A stretch of 64,000 nt of DNA from Pseudomonas corrugata (GCF_001269905.1 NZ_LHVK01000005.1:186001-250000); one strand, 5' to 3'; positions 54,398-63,132 are shown, numbered from the stretch's first letter. The notes: a model not told the origin generated them from the letters alone. A program made the numbers and translations.

Positions 54398-54958
54398 ATG
54401 AATATCCCAAATCTGCTTACCGTTCTACGCGTCCTGCTCATTCCGATCTTCATATTGCTGTTCTATTTGCCGTACAACTGGAGCTACATGGCCTCCGCTT
54501 CGGTCTTTGCCGTCGCCGCCGCAACGGACTGGCTGGACGGTTACCTTGCTCGCCGCCTGGAGCAGAGCACACCGTTCGGAGCGTTCCTGGATCCGGTGGC
54601 CGACAAGCTGATGGTCGCGGTGGCCCTGGTGCTGCTGGTGCAGGAACACGGCAACCTCTGGCTGACCTTACCGGCGGCAGTGATCATCGGTCGTGAGATC
54701 GTCGTCTCGGCACTCCGAGAGTGGATGGCCGAGCTGGGCGCCCGCGCCCAGGTAGCCGTGTCGAACCTCGGCAAATGGAAAACCGCCGCGCAGATGCTCG
54801 CCCTGGTCATCCTCCTGGCCAACCCCTCGGACTTCAGCTTCTGGGTGCTGTTGGGCTACGCACTGCTGCTGATTTCCGCCGGCCTGACGCTGTGGTCGAT
54901 GGTCCAGTACCTGCGCGCCGCCTGGCCGCATCTGCGGACGGATGTGGAGAAGAAATAA
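54398..54958 (+). CDS. pgsA: CDP-diacylglycerol-glycerol-3-phosphate 3-phosphatidyltransferase
   Basis: Makes phosphatidylglycerophosphate, the committed step to phosphatidylglycerol and cardiolipin, in the inner membrane. The 186 residues have N-terminal [22 protein letters not shown], the CDP-alcohol phosphotransferase signature D-G-x2-A-R-x8-G-x3-D-x3-D in [27 protein letters not shown] (split), and four or more hydrophobic segments. ATG at 54398; a GTG two codons earlier is possible. It follows uvrC by 32 nt. Confidence 0.95.
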   Translation: MNIPNLLTVLRVLLIPIFILLFYLPYNWSYMASASVFAVAAATDWLDGYLARRLEQSTPFGAFLDPVADKLMVAVALVLLVQEHGNLWLTLPAAVIIGREIVVSALREWMAELGARAQVAVSNLGKWKTAAQMLALVILLANPSDFSFWVLLGYALLLISAGLTLWSMVQYLRAAWPHLRTDVEKK

Positions 54959-54978
54959 AACTTTTTTGAATCAAGGGG

Positions 54979-55006
54979 TTGACGGCGTAATCTGAATCTA
55001 TAGAAT
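54979..55006 (+). promoter_or_regulatory. Sigma70-type promoter for tRNA-Gly
   Basis: TTGACG (54979-54984), a 16-nt spacer and TAGAAT (55001-55006) precede the mature tRNA 5' end by 15 nt, just after the pgsA stop. Confidence 0.7.
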
Positions 55007-55021
55007 GCGCCACACCAAGAC

Positions 55022-55097
<76 letters not shown>

Positions 55098-55105
55098 AGA
55101 TTCAG

Positions 55106-55137
55106 AAAAAACGCCACTCAATGAGTGGCGTTTTTTT
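55106..55137 (+). terminator. Intrinsic terminator after tRNA-Gly
   Basis: AAAAAACGCCACTCA and TGAGTGGCGTTTTTTT form a 9-bp GC-rich stem (ACGCCACTC with AATG in the loop region) with a long T-tract. Confidence 0.93.
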
Positions 55138-55327
55138 GTGCGTGACATTTACGCAAAGTTGAGCCTCGTGTTTCTGGTCGTGGATCTCGAGAATCCGGTC
55201 GGCCCCAGAACCTCCCGCTTCAATTGGCCGCGAGTCGGCTGACAGCGAGGGCGCTCAGGTTGAGATGAGAGACGGGCGCCTTACCTTCGCTGTTCATGGC
55301 CAGCTAAGCCTTTGGCCAGGTAGGTGA

Positions 55328-55684
55328 TCAGTCATTAGGCAAGTGCAGTTGCACTTCCATGGCGTCATGAAGAAGTCGGACGACCTCGATCACGTCGTCG
55401 TTTGCCACGCGATAGAACACGATATGGCGCGGGCTTTTGACCGTGCCATGGGTTTGTTTGGCCTGCTGACGTGAATAGATGAGGTGATAGCTGCGAAGGC
55501 CCGGCGCAAGCTCATCGCGGTCGTGGCTGCCAATGCGATAAGGCGTGTCGGCAATCGCTTGCAGCGCCGCGAGGATCAGCGCCTGATACCGCTGGCGTGC
55601 TTGATCGCCGAACTGCGTTTGGGAGAGCCTGAGGATGTCGACAATGTCGGCGCGCGCCGCGTTGGAAATCCGATACGGCGGCAT
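55328..55684 (-). CDS. parE: ParE/RelE superfamily toxin
   Basis: The 118-residue toxin is of the ParE type: PYRISNAARADIVDILRLSQTQFGDQARQRY at the N-terminus, an LAPGLRSYHLIYSR middle and a DDVIEVVRLLHDAMEV C-terminus. ParE toxins usually poison gyrase. It lies 2 nt downstream of its antitoxin gene, in the same operon. The pair sits just past tRNA-Gly, as toxin-antitoxin modules of islands often do. Confidence 0.9.
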   Translation of the reverse strand: MPPYRISNAARADIVDILRLSQTQFGDQARQRYQALILAALQAIADTPYRIGSHDRDELAPGLRSYHLIYSRQQAKQTHGTVKSPRHIVFYRVANDDVIEVVRLLHDAMEVQLHLPND

Positions 55685-55686
55685 GC

Positions 55687-55977
55687 TCAGTGTTGCTCTT
55701 TCGCGGGGATCGTTGCCTCCAGGCTCAAGCCCTCGAGGTAGTGCTCCAGATCCCCTTCGTTCAACTGAGTAAAACGCCCGCGCTCAAGGTCCATGATGCC
55801 GATCGAGGTCGCCTGACGCAGGGCCTCAATTTTTGCGGTGTCTTCGGCGACGCGCTGTTCCAATAGACGCAAACCTTCTCGCATCACTTCGCTCGCATTC
55901 TGGTAACGGCCGGACTGGACCAGGTCATGGATAACCTGTTCCTGGTGAGGTGTGAGTACTACGTTTCGCGTCGCCAT
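55687..55977 (-). CDS. parD: ParD-type antitoxin
   Basis: The 96-residue antitoxin has an N-terminal ribbon-helix-helix region (RNVVLTPHQEQVIHDLVQSGRYQNASEVMREGLRLLEQR, split) for DNA binding and an acidic toxin-binding C-terminal tail. GGAGC precedes the ATG. It is upstream of parE. A palindrome 38 nt ahead of the start codon is a likely autoregulatory operator. Confidence 0.9.
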   Translation of the reverse strand: MATRNVVLTPHQEQVIHDLVQSGRYQNASEVMREGLRLLEQRVAEDTAKIEALRQATSIGIMDLERGRFTQLNEGDLEHYLEGLSLEATIPAKEQH

Positions 55978-56014
55978 AATTAGCTCCAGCGCTGGTCAAA
56001 CGGTTTTCAACCAT

Positions 56015-56029
56015 TGGCATATTATGCCA
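56015..56029 (-). promoter_or_regulatory. Candidate ParD operator palindrome
   Basis: TGGCAT-ATT-ATGCCA lies 38-52 nt upstream of the parD ATG, overlapping a TAATAT-like -10. This is the usual place for toxin-antitoxin autorepression. Confidence 0.5.
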
Positions 56030-56372
56030 TTTTACCCGCGTACACATAGTTTGGGATTTGTTTCTGACGAACTGGGTCGCAAGGGTTCATCCGCCGCGCC
56101 GAACAGCGCGTGCATGCGTGTGCACAAAGACCAAACGGTCATTGCTTCATTTGACCACTCACAAACCTACATTTCGACACGGTGCGATGATTGTTCCTCT
56201 AGCAGTGTCCAACAACCATTCGAACCAAACATGGGTCGGGTTTGGCTTTACCAGGCGACTACTGTGATCGACCCGTAGTGCGTAAAGCGCCGCCTCTGCC
56301 ACAGGACATTCCAGCCTTGCCTGGTTTTTAGCTGAGTGAGCACTCGTTCATGACGGGCGGTTATGACTTCTG
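56030..56372. other. Low-GC intergenic stretch with no recognised gene
   Basis: Between the parDE operator and the promoter of the next cluster the composition is AT-richer than the core genome. One open frame exists, but it lacks a ribosome site and plausible domain content. I saw no repeat of the tRNA 3' end here. Confidence 0.5.
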
Positions 56373-56401
56373 TTTACAAAATGTCTGATTTTGGATAATG
56401 T
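56373..56401 (+). promoter_or_regulatory. Sigma70-type promoter for the hydroxyaspartate-type cluster
   Basis: TTTACA (56373-56378), a 17-nt spacer and TAATGT (56396-56401) lie about 32 nt before the first ATG at 56433. The -10 overlaps the in-frame TTG at 56391, which argues against that codon as a start. Confidence 0.55.
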
Positions 56402-56432
56402 GTCTGAAAATGTGTTGTGCCAGGCGCATGAA

Positions 56433-57404
56433 ATGTCCAAGAACGAAATGCTAAAACTGTTGGATAGGGACAGTGTCAATGCCCTAGTGCTACCCGGGCA
56501 GATTCTCTTCGCCGTACGCGAAGCCTTCTATCTGCATAGCGCAGGAGATGGCCAAGTCTTCCCTGTGGTTCGCGAAGCGCTTAGCACGGGTGGCATCTTT
56601 GGAATCAAATCCGGTGGTATCGCCAATCAGGGCGTGCTCGGGTTCAAAGCGGCCGGTTTCTGGCCCACTAACCGCACCCTGCAAGGTGAGCGTCATCAAG
56701 CGACTATCCTGCTGATAGATCCTGCAACTGGACGGCCGCTGTGCATCATTGATGGCAACGCCATTACGACATTCCGAACAGGTGCTGCCGGAGCTTTGGG
56801 GCTGCAAATGCTTGCTCGTCAAGAAAGCTCGCAACTCTGCGTTTTCGGCACTGGCGTACAAGCAAGCATTCAAGTTGATTATGCGCTTCGTGTGATGTCC
56901 GGCATCAAGCATGTCACCTACCTGACGGCGGATGGCATACCGAGTGCGCAATTTGAATCGCAGTTTTCCGAACGTGTCTCCGTGCGCCACAGCGCATCGG
57001 CAAACGATGCCGTATCACAAAGTGATGTAGTCATCACAGCAACGCCCGGTGGAAAAGTACTGTTTGACCTGGAAGCCGTTCAACCTGGTACGCATTTCAA
57101 CTGCGTGGGGGCGGACACCAAGGGCAAAAGGGAAGCGCCGAATGGTCTTCTGCCCAAGGCCAAAATCTTTGTCGACGATAAAGCCCAAGCTCGTCAGCTT
57201 GGCGAAACGCAATGGGTGCCGTCTTCGCCAGTAATGGAAATCGGTGACCTGCTGACAGGGAAAGTCGAATTCATCCGTGGTGCCAATGACATCACCCTCT
57301 TCGACATGACGGGATTGGCGCTGCAAGACCTGACAGTTGCCCAGCTTCTGTTCAAGCAAGCCAATATCGAAGGTATTGGCCACGATATTTCTTGGCCGTG
57401 GTAA
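56433..57404 (+). CDS. Ornithine cyclodeaminase/mu-crystallin family protein, candidate iminosuccinate reductase
   Basis: The 323 residues have the NAD(P)-binding core (LCVFGTGVQASIQVDYALR, about 140-160), the catalytic region FRTGAAGALGLQML, and C-terminal GLALQDLTVAQLLF. The family includes ornithine cyclodeaminase, alanine dehydrogenase and the iminosuccinate reductase BhcD of the beta-hydroxyaspartate cycle. The partner gene here encodes a hydroxyaspartate/threonine-type dehydratase, which makes an iminosuccinate reductase plausible. Start chosen at 56433 (MSKNEMLKLLDR) with AGGCG upstream. The local GC is lower than in the core genes. Confidence 0.75.
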   Translation: MSKNEMLKLLDRDSVNALVLPGQILFAVREAFYLHSAGDGQVFPVVREALSTGGIFGIKSGGIANQGVLGFKAAGFWPTNRTLQGERHQATILLIDPATGRPLCIIDGNAITTFRTGAAGALGLQMLARQESSQLCVFGTGVQASIQVDYALRVMSGIKHVTYLTADGIPSAQFESQFSERVSVRHSASANDAVSQSDVVITATPGGKVLFDLEAVQPGTHFNCVGADTKGKREAPNGLLPKAKIFVDDKAQARQLGETQWVPSSPVMEIGDLLTGKVEFIRGANDITLFDMTGLALQDLTVAQLLFKQANIEGIGHDISWPW

Positions 57405-57424
57405 ATCTTTGAGGATATTTTGCT

Positions 57425-58390
57425 ATGCAAATCACTCTGCCAACTTATCAAGACGTAGTCGATGCGGCAACGCGACTCGAGGGAGCAGCCAACGTCACGC
57501 CTATTCTCACCTCTCGTACGATCGATGAGGAAGTCGGTGCAAAGGTGTTTTTCAAATGTGAAAACTACCAACGTACTGGCTCTTTCAAATTCCGGGGAGC
57601 ATACAACTCGCTCGCGAAATTCAACGAAGAGCAACGTCGCGGTGGTGTTGTAGCCTTCTCTTCGGGAAACCACGCGCAAGGCATCGCTTTGGCGGCCAAA
57701 TTGTTGAAGATCCCGGCCATCATTGTTATGCCAACTGATGCTCCTGCAGCCAAGGTCGCGGCTACCAGAGGCTATGGCGCCGAGGTTATGTTCTATGACC
57801 GTTATACCGAAGACCGCGAGGCTATCGGGCGGGCGCTGGCCGCCAAGCGTGGCATGACGCTGATCCCGTCCTACGATCATCCAGACGTTTTGTCCGGTCA
57901 GGGTACTGCCGCCAAGGAACTGTTTGAAAGCGTCGGTCAACTGGATGTCTTGTTCGTAGGCCTGGGTGGCGGCGGGATGCTGTCGGGAACCACCTTGTCG
58001 ACGCGCGCACTGGCACCTCAATGCACTCTGATCGGCGTTGAACCTGAAGCCGGTAACGATGGACAACAATCTTTCAATTCAGGAGAGATTGTTCACATCG
58101 ACACCCCGGATACCATCGCTGATGGCGCTCAAACCCAGCATCTCGGTAATTACACTTTTCCAATTATTTTGAAGGGTGTGAACCGAATTGTAACGGTCAC
58201 TGACGATGAGCTGATTTCTGCAATGACGTTCTTCGTTCAGCGCATGAAAATTGTGGTCGAGCCCACGGGATGCCTGGGCCTTGCCGCAGTGAGAAAGTTC
58301 AAGGATGAGCTCCAGGGTAAACGCGTCGGCATCATTATTACAGGCGGTAATATTGATATCGACAAGCTTGGTAAGTTTCTCCAACGCTAA
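57425..58390 (+). CDS. PLP-dependent serine/threonine dehydratase-type enzyme, candidate 3-hydroxyaspartate ammonia-lyase
   Basis: The 321 residues (fold type II) have the PLP lysine in TGSFKFRGA (Lys55), SGNHAQG, and the phosphate-binding GLGGGGM. Length and motifs match the serine racemase / threo-3-hydroxyaspartate dehydratase group, including BhcB, rather than long biosynthetic threonine deaminases, as there is no C-terminal ACT region. Product from 3-hydroxyaspartate would be iminosuccinate/oxaloacetate plus ammonia. GAGG lies 10 nt upstream of the ATG and the gene is 20 nt after the reductase. Confidence 0.8.
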   Translation: MQITLPTYQDVVDAATRLEGAANVTPILTSRTIDEEVGAKVFFKCENYQRTGSFKFRGAYNSLAKFNEEQRRGGVVAFSSGNHAQGIALAAKLLKIPAIIVMPTDAPAAKVAATRGYGAEVMFYDRYTEDREAIGRALAAKRGMTLIPSYDHPDVLSGQGTAAKELFESVGQLDVLFVGLGGGGMLSGTTLSTRALAPQCTLIGVEPEAGNDGQQSFNSGEIVHIDTPDTIADGAQTQHLGNYTFPIILKGVNRIVTVTDDELISAMTFFVQRMKIVVEPTGCLGLAAVRKFKDELQGKRVGIIITGGNIDIDKLGKFLQR

Positions 58391-58418
58391 GGAAGACTCG
58401 CTTTAGTTACTGAAAAAA

Positions 58419-58440
58419 TCAGGCGCTCTACAGCGCCTGA
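58419..58440 (+). repeat. Hairpin between dehydratase and symporter genes
   Basis: TCAGGCGCT and AGCGCCTGA form a perfect 9-bp stem with a 4-nt loop, 29 nt after the dehydratase stop. There is no U-tract on the plus strand. It may stabilise the upstream mRNA or attenuate read-through. Confidence 0.6.
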
Positions 58441-58490
58441 CGGCAGCGTCTTGCCGAAATCCAATGAACATACATTAGCCCAGACAATAT

Positions 58491-58505
58491 GGCCTAAATT
58501 AGGCC
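58491..58505 (+). promoter_or_regulatory. Candidate operator palindrome GGCCTAA-A-TTAGGCC
   Basis: A perfect 15-bp palindrome lies 20 nt before the symporter ATG. It may be a binding site for the DauR-type regulator at the end of the cluster, or part of an internal promoter. Confidence 0.45.
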
Positions 58506-58524
58506 GCTATAAAAAGAGGTGCAC

Positions 58525-59796
58525 ATGAAAAGCCGCCTTCTCGTTAAAGCGATAGTCATCGCGATGATTTTCGGCGTAGTCCTTGGAGGCACGCTCCACA
58601 GTCAGCTGGATGCTGCGGCCGCAAAAGAAATTTCCGGATATCTGAATCTGGTCACTGATGTGTTTTTACGTCTGATCAAAATGGTTATCGCACCCTTGGT
58701 GCTTGCTACCTTGGTGACCGGCGTTGCCAGCATGTCAGGGAACGGTTCGATGGGCCGTGTCGGCTTCAAAGCCATCACCTGGTTCCTGATCGCCTCTCTA
58801 GCGTCCCTGTCCATCGGTTTGCTATTAGCCAATATTTTCCAGCCAGGTGTCGGACTCAATCTGACAGTAAGCGGTGAAGCCGTAAACACGGGCTTGAACA
58901 CTTCGGGCTTTAGTCTGCCGATCTTTCTAACCCATGTGTTCCCTCGAAGCATTATTGAGGCAATGGGGACGAACGAAGTGCTGCAGATCGTTGTGTTCTC
59001 ACTGTTCTTCGGTTCCGCATTGGCGTTCGTCAAGGGCAAAGGCAAGTCCATCATCGTGGACATGCTCGAAGAACTGGCCAATGTCATGTTCAGGGTCACC
59101 GACTACGTGATGTACGTGGCTCCACTGGCTGTATTTGCTGCTATCGCCGCTACCATCACCGTGCATGGTCTGGAAATGGTCGTGACCTTTGGCAAGATGG
59201 TGGGGCAATATTTCCTGGGGCTGGCGCTGCTTTGGTCGTTGATCACGCTTGCCGGCTACCTGGCACTCGGCCCTCGCATCAAAGACCTGTTCAAGCATAT
59301 GCGTGAGCCAATTCTGATTGCCTTCTCCACGGCGAGCAGCGAAGCCGCGTATCCGAAAACCATTGCCGCCATGGACAAGTTCGGCGCCAACAAGCGCGTA
59401 AGCAGTTTCGTCCTGCCGTTGGGTTATTCATTCAACCTGGACGGTTCGATGATGTACCAAGCCTTCATCGTGATGTTCATCGCCCAGGCGTACAACATCG
59501 AAATGACATCCTCCCACCAGATCATGGTGCTGTTGACCCTGTTGGTTATCAGTAAAGGTACTGCAGGTGTTGCGCGAGGCTCTCTGGTCGTCCTGGCCGC
59601 GGGACTGCCGATGATCGGTCTTCCGGAAGCAGGCCTACTTCTCATCCTCGCTGTTGACCCAATCTTGGACATGGGACGCACTGCCACCAACGTTTTCGGC
59701 TGCGGTGTCGCGACAGCTGTCATAGGACGACACGATGATGAGGTCGAGGAAGTTGAAACAGCAATCGATGCTGAAAAAAGTCCTCAAGTCGTTTGA
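58525..59796 (+). CDS. Dicarboxylate/amino acid:cation symporter (DAACS family)
   Basis: The 423-residue inner-membrane carrier of the GltP/DctA family has about eight helices, the hairpin motif FSTASSEAAYPKTIAAMDKFG, the substrate/cation motif YSFNLDGSMMYQAF, and DPILDMGRTATNVFGCGVA near the end. It probably takes up aspartate or a hydroxylated relative, given its neighbours. ATG at 58525 (MKSRLLVKAIV), preceded by AAAAAGAGGTG; the GTG at 58519 is unlikely. Confidence 0.9.
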   Translation: MKSRLLVKAIVIAMIFGVVLGGTLHSQLDAAAAKEISGYLNLVTDVFLRLIKMVIAPLVLATLVTGVASMSGNGSMGRVGFKAITWFLIASLASLSIGLLLANIFQPGVGLNLTVSGEAVNTGLNTSGFSLPIFLTHVFPRSIIEAMGTNEVLQIVVFSLFFGSALAFVKGKGKSIIVDMLEELANVMFRVTDYVMYVAPLAVFAAIAATITVHGLEMVVTFGKMVGQYFLGLALLWSLITLAGYLALGPRIKDLFKHMREPILIAFSTASSEAAYPKTIAAMDKFGANKRVSSFVLPLGYSFNLDGSMMYQAFIVMFIAQAYNIEMTSSHQIMVLLTLLVISKGTAGVARGSLVVLAAGLPMIGLPEAGLLLILAVDPILDMGRTATNVFGCGVATAVIGRHDDEVEEVETAIDAEKSPQVV

Positions 59797-59838
59797 TAAA
59801 AAACATAACTCTAACAACAACAACAAGAGAGGCGGAAA

Positions 59839-60981
59839 ATGACTATCCAATCCCTGAGCTTCAATAGCAGCCATAACTTAAGTCGCAAGTTTTTGGCGGG
59901 GTTTATGCTCTCAATTCTGGCAGGCTTAACCGTTGGTGTTCCGTCTGCGCTCGCCCAGGAAAAAACCATGAGTTCGAATCCTCAACAAATGCCATTGCCA
60001 CGTGTACTGTTACTTGCAACGGGTGGAACTATCGCAGGCTCCGCCGATAATCGTGGCACCGGAGCCTACAACGCCGGGGCTATTGGCCCTCAACAGTTGG
60101 TGGCCGCTGTTTCGGGACTTGGGGATTTGGCCTCAATCTCTGCCGAACAGATTGCCTCAATCGGCTCGCAGGACATGAACGATGAAGTCTGGTTCAAGCT
60201 TGCCAACCGCATTCAGCAAGCCTTCGACAAGAACGAAGCGGACGCCGTGGTGATTACCCATGGGACGGACACCATGGAGGAGACAGCCTTCTTCCTGGAT
60301 CTGGTGCTGAAGACCGACAAGCCCGTCGTTTTGGTCGGCTCGATGCGGCCGACCACCGGTTTGAGCGCTGATGGCCCGGCCAATATCTATGAAGCGGTTC
60401 AGGTGGCAACGGACAAACAATCGAGAGGCCGCGGCGTCCTGGTTGTAATGAACGACCAGATCGATGGAGCGCGCGGGGTCACCAAAACCAACAGCACCAG
60501 CGTTCAAACGATGCAGTCTCCCAACTTGGGCTCTCTGGGCTACGTGGACATGGGGCAGGTGCGCTATGTCCAGCCGCTTGATATGCGTCGTACTCCGTCG
60601 CTGGCACTGCCTCAAGGCACGGCATTGCCACGTGTCGACATCATCTACAGCCACGCGAACATGGATGCCAAGCAAATTGAGCATGCCATTGAAGATAAAG
60701 CCAAGGGCATCATCTTGGCAGGCAAGGGCGATGGCAACACTTCGAAGCAGGCCCTCGCGGCCCTTGAAAAAGCAGCCGCACAGGGAATTGTGGTTGTCCG
60801 CTCGACTCGCGTGAGCAAAGGCTATGTCAACCGCAACATTGAAGTGGATGACACCAAAAGCGGCTTTGTGGCTTCCATGGATCTGAACCCACAGAAGTCG
60901 CGGATTCTCGCCCAACTGCTGATCGCCAGCGGCGTCACTGAGCCTGGCAAGGTGCAGGCGGCTTTCACAAACGCTCATTGA
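59839..60981 (+). CDS. Periplasmic L-asparaginase/glutaminase (type II)
   Basis: Hydrolyses asparagine (and possibly glutamine or hydroxyasparagine) in the periplasm, giving aspartate for the adjacent symporter. The 380 residues have a signal peptide (about 1-39, ending PSALA, then QEKTMSS), the nucleophile region LLATGGTIAG (Thr61/Thr64), and the second motif VVITHGTDTMEET (about 137-149). C-terminal LIASGVTEPGKVQAAF is standard for type II enzymes. GAGAGGCGG precedes the ATG. Confidence 0.92.
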   Translation: MTIQSLSFNSSHNLSRKFLAGFMLSILAGLTVGVPSALAQEKTMSSNPQQMPLPRVLLLATGGTIAGSADNRGTGAYNAGAIGPQQLVAAVSGLGDLASISAEQIASIGSQDMNDEVWFKLANRIQQAFDKNEADAVVITHGTDTMEETAFFLDLVLKTDKPVVLVGSMRPTTGLSADGPANIYEAVQVATDKQSRGRGVLVVMNDQIDGARGVTKTNSTSVQTMQSPNLGSLGYVDMGQVRYVQPLDMRRTPSLALPQGTALPRVDIIYSHANMDAKQIEHAIEDKAKGIILAGKGDGNTSKQALAALEKAAAQGIVVVRSTRVSKGYVNRNIEVDDTKSGFVASMDLNPQKSRILAQLLIASGVTEPGKVQAAFTNAH

Positions 60982-61044
60982 TACACCAAGAGCTGACGCC
61001 GTGGACTTGTCTGCAGCGTCGGCTCCCTCCCTACAAGGTTACCT

Positions 61045-61434
61045 ATGAAAATTGTTAGCACCGATGCGGCTTCGCAACCGGCTGGTCATTACTCGCAAGC
61101 GTTTGTTCACCAATGCTCGCTCTACATCTCTGGCCAACTTCCAGTTAGTCCGGACGGCACTCACAACATCGACGCGTCGTTCACCGAACAGGCCGAAATT
61201 GCACTCAACAACCTGCTGGCCATTCTGCATGCCGCAGGCTGCGAAGCCTCTGACTTGGTCAAAGTCACTGTATACGTAGCAGGCGTGAAACACTGGCCGG
61301 CCTTCGACCGGGTCTACTCCGAAATGTTGGGCGGTCATCGCCCAGCTCGCGCTGTCGTACCGGTTCCGGAGTTGCACCATGGGTACTTGGTAGAAATCGA
61401 GGCTGTCGCACGTGCTGTGACCAACGCAACTTGA
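61045..61434 (+). CDS. RidA family enamine/imine deaminase
   Basis: The 129-residue RidA protein has N-terminal STDAASQPAGHYSQA, the GHRPARAVVPVPELHHG stretch with the conserved Arg, and C-terminal VEIEAVARA. It would hydrolyse iminosuccinate or 2-aminoacrylate-type products of the dehydratase in this cluster. It is a second RidA in the window (the first at 25378-25764) and is expressed with different enzymes. AAGG precedes the ATG. Confidence 0.9.
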   Translation: MKIVSTDAASQPAGHYSQAFVHQCSLYISGQLPVSPDGTHNIDASFTEQAEIALNNLLAILHAAGCEASDLVKVTVYVAGVKHWPAFDRVYSEMLGGHRPARAVVPVPELHHGYLVEIEAVARAVTNAT

Positions 61435-61477
61435 AGCGCTGAAGGTACGTCCATTCCTGGCATTTCAGAGGAGATCG

Positions 61478-62176
61478 ATGGTGCTCAGTGTCACGTCGAA
61501 TGAAACTTGGCCTACGGGCTTCTATATCAATCCGTCACCCGCCGCCATCCCTGAGGAGTGGCTGACCGCATTCAGCGAAGTTCCCAGCGCAATCATCAGT
61601 GACTGCTTGGGTCGCAACGTAGGCGGTTTAGGCCTTCGTCCATTTCACGGTCGCGGCCACATGTGCGGAACAGCGATTACCGTGCGAGTGCGCCCCGGCG
61701 ATAATTTGATGACGCTTAAAGCCATCCAGATGGCGCGCCCTGGCGACATCCTGGTGGTGGACGGAAGTGGTGACCAGACCAGAGCCATCATCGGTGGGAT
61801 CATGCGGGCAATGGCGCTCAAAGCCCGAATCCGCGGGATCGTCGTAAACGGCATGCTGCGCGACCATGACGACTGGCTGGACGGCAAGATGCCGGTTTTC
61901 GCCCTCGGTTGCGTTCACCGCGGCCCAAGCACGGACGGAGCCGGCGAGATCAATGTCCCAGTATCGTGTGCAGGGTTGGTCGTCAATCCTGGAGACTTGG
62001 TGGTGGGCGATTCTGATGGCGTAGTTGCCATCGCTCCGGATCAGCTTCCCAGAGTTTATGAAAGCTGCCGCCAGTTGCTGGATCGAGAAGCGTCTGTCCT
62101 CAACGGGATTGAAGAAGATACGCTCGACCCTGACCGGTTTGATTTGATGCTCAGAGCTAAAGGCTGTCCCGTATAG
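61478..62176 (+). CDS. RraA-family aldolase/oxaloacetate decarboxylase-like protein
   Basis: The 232 residues match the RraA-like HMG/CHA aldolase family: DCLGRNVGGLG, ARPGDILVVDGSG, and the catalytic Arg-Asp in NGMLRDHDDW. Class II aldolases of this type also decarboxylate oxaloacetate to pyruvate. In this setting it could dispose of oxaloacetate formed from iminosuccinate. GAGGAG precedes the ATG. It is the last co-directional gene of the cluster. Confidence 0.83.
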   Translation: MVLSVTSNETWPTGFYINPSPAAIPEEWLTAFSEVPSAIISDCLGRNVGGLGLRPFHGRGHMCGTAITVRVRPGDNLMTLKAIQMARPGDILVVDGSGDQTRAIIGGIMRAMALKARIRGIVVNGMLRDHDDWLDGKMPVFALGCVHRGPSTDGAGEINVPVSCAGLVVNPGDLVVGDSDGVVAIAPDQLPRVYESCRQLLDREASVLNGIEEDTLDPDRFDLMLRAKGCPV

Positions 62177-62198
62177 CCGAGATGATATGAGGTGCTGG

Positions 62199-62828
62199 TC
62201 ATCTCGTATCGCTGTACACCGTTGCGCGGGATACGCCGAGGTGTGAGGCGACCGTCTCCATGGCCTTTCTGATATCCAGGAGGCCACACTCCTTCAACTC
62301 CTGAAGCAGTACTCTCCGATCGCGGGCTTTCAGCGCACGGGGAGAGGTGGATAGCCGTGTAGCAAACTGATCAATGCGCGCTCGAATGGTTTCTGCACCG
62401 CTCGATTCGAGCGACTCATGCGGACGATCGCCACTGAAAGATCCGAACTGATCCAGCATGCCCTGCAACCCCCTGAACAGGGTGAGATCAATGTTCATGC
62501 AGAGCGCGGCCACATACCGTCCAGTGGAATCTTTGATTCCAATCGAGGTGCTTTTGGCCTGGCGACCATCTTTAAATTGATTGGGATAGTTGGCAATGAT
62601 CTGGGGATAAGCTGGGTCAGCAATCCGGGCAAGTCCCAACTCCGTAGCAGGATGTCCGGTCTCACGGCCAGAAAGATTATTATGGATGGCCAGTATTGCG
62701 TGCTCGGGATCCCGCAGGTCGTGCAATACGACTTCGCAAAATGGGCTGAAGGTCTGGCTCAAGCCTTCCGCAATTTGTTCCAGTTGACTGATCAGCGCCT
62801 GTTGTTCAGGTGTGGTTTTTTTCTTCAT
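62199..62828 (-). CDS. YheO/DauR-type PAS-HTH transcriptional regulator
   Basis: The 209-residue regulator has an N-terminal YheO-like PAS domain (SQTFSPFCEVVLHDLRDPEHAILAIHNNLSGRETG, split, about 20-130) and a C-terminal helix-turn-helix (KAMETVASHLGVSRATVYSDTR). The group includes DauR, which represses D-arginine catabolic genes in P. aeruginosa. It is convergent with the cluster and probably controls it. Its stop lies within a stem shared with the end of the RraA gene. Confidence 0.85.
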   Translation of the reverse strand: MKKKTTPEQQALISQLEQIAEGLSQTFSPFCEVVLHDLRDPEHAILAIHNNLSGRETGHPATELGLARIADPAYPQIIANYPNQFKDGRQAKSTSIGIKDSTGRYVAALCMNIDLTLFRGLQGMLDQFGSFSGDRPHESLESSGAETIRARIDQFATRLSTSPRALKARDRRVLLQELKECGLLDIRKAMETVASHLGVSRATVYSDTR

Positions 62829-63132
62829 AACGAAGATATCCAGCGAAAGTAAAGAGGTTTCAGTGAGGGCACGATAACACCTATGGGGCGGCTTTTTTCA
62901 GTGCTTTTCGTTCTGAATGATCGATCGAGAACGGAGCAAGAACCTGTGGTTTACGAGGTCTGCTCTTTTTCTGGCGAACGAGCTCGACTATAGGCTGTTT
63001 ATGCGCTCAAGGATTGCTGAGAGGTTGAGGAGCAAGGGTTCGCTGACTTTCAGGGAAAGCTTGTCAAGCGGAGCCAATTCAGAACCAGCTCAGGGTCGCA
63101 CACAGCATGGGCGACCCTGGCAAACCAGTATT
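62829..63132. other. Intergenic stretch, no feature recognised
   Basis: It holds the presumed promoter of the DauR-type gene (leftward) and the 3' end region of the broken MFS gene. I found no REP, hairpin terminator or convincing coding frame. Confidence 0.5.

Noticed and set aside
52512..54410. 632-codon minus-strand frame opposite uvrC
   Set aside because: Antisense shadow. UvrC motifs on the plus strand are complete.
55952..56278. 108-codon plus-strand frame after parD
   Set aside because: No ribosome site, overlaps the parD start and operator region, and no plausible domain.
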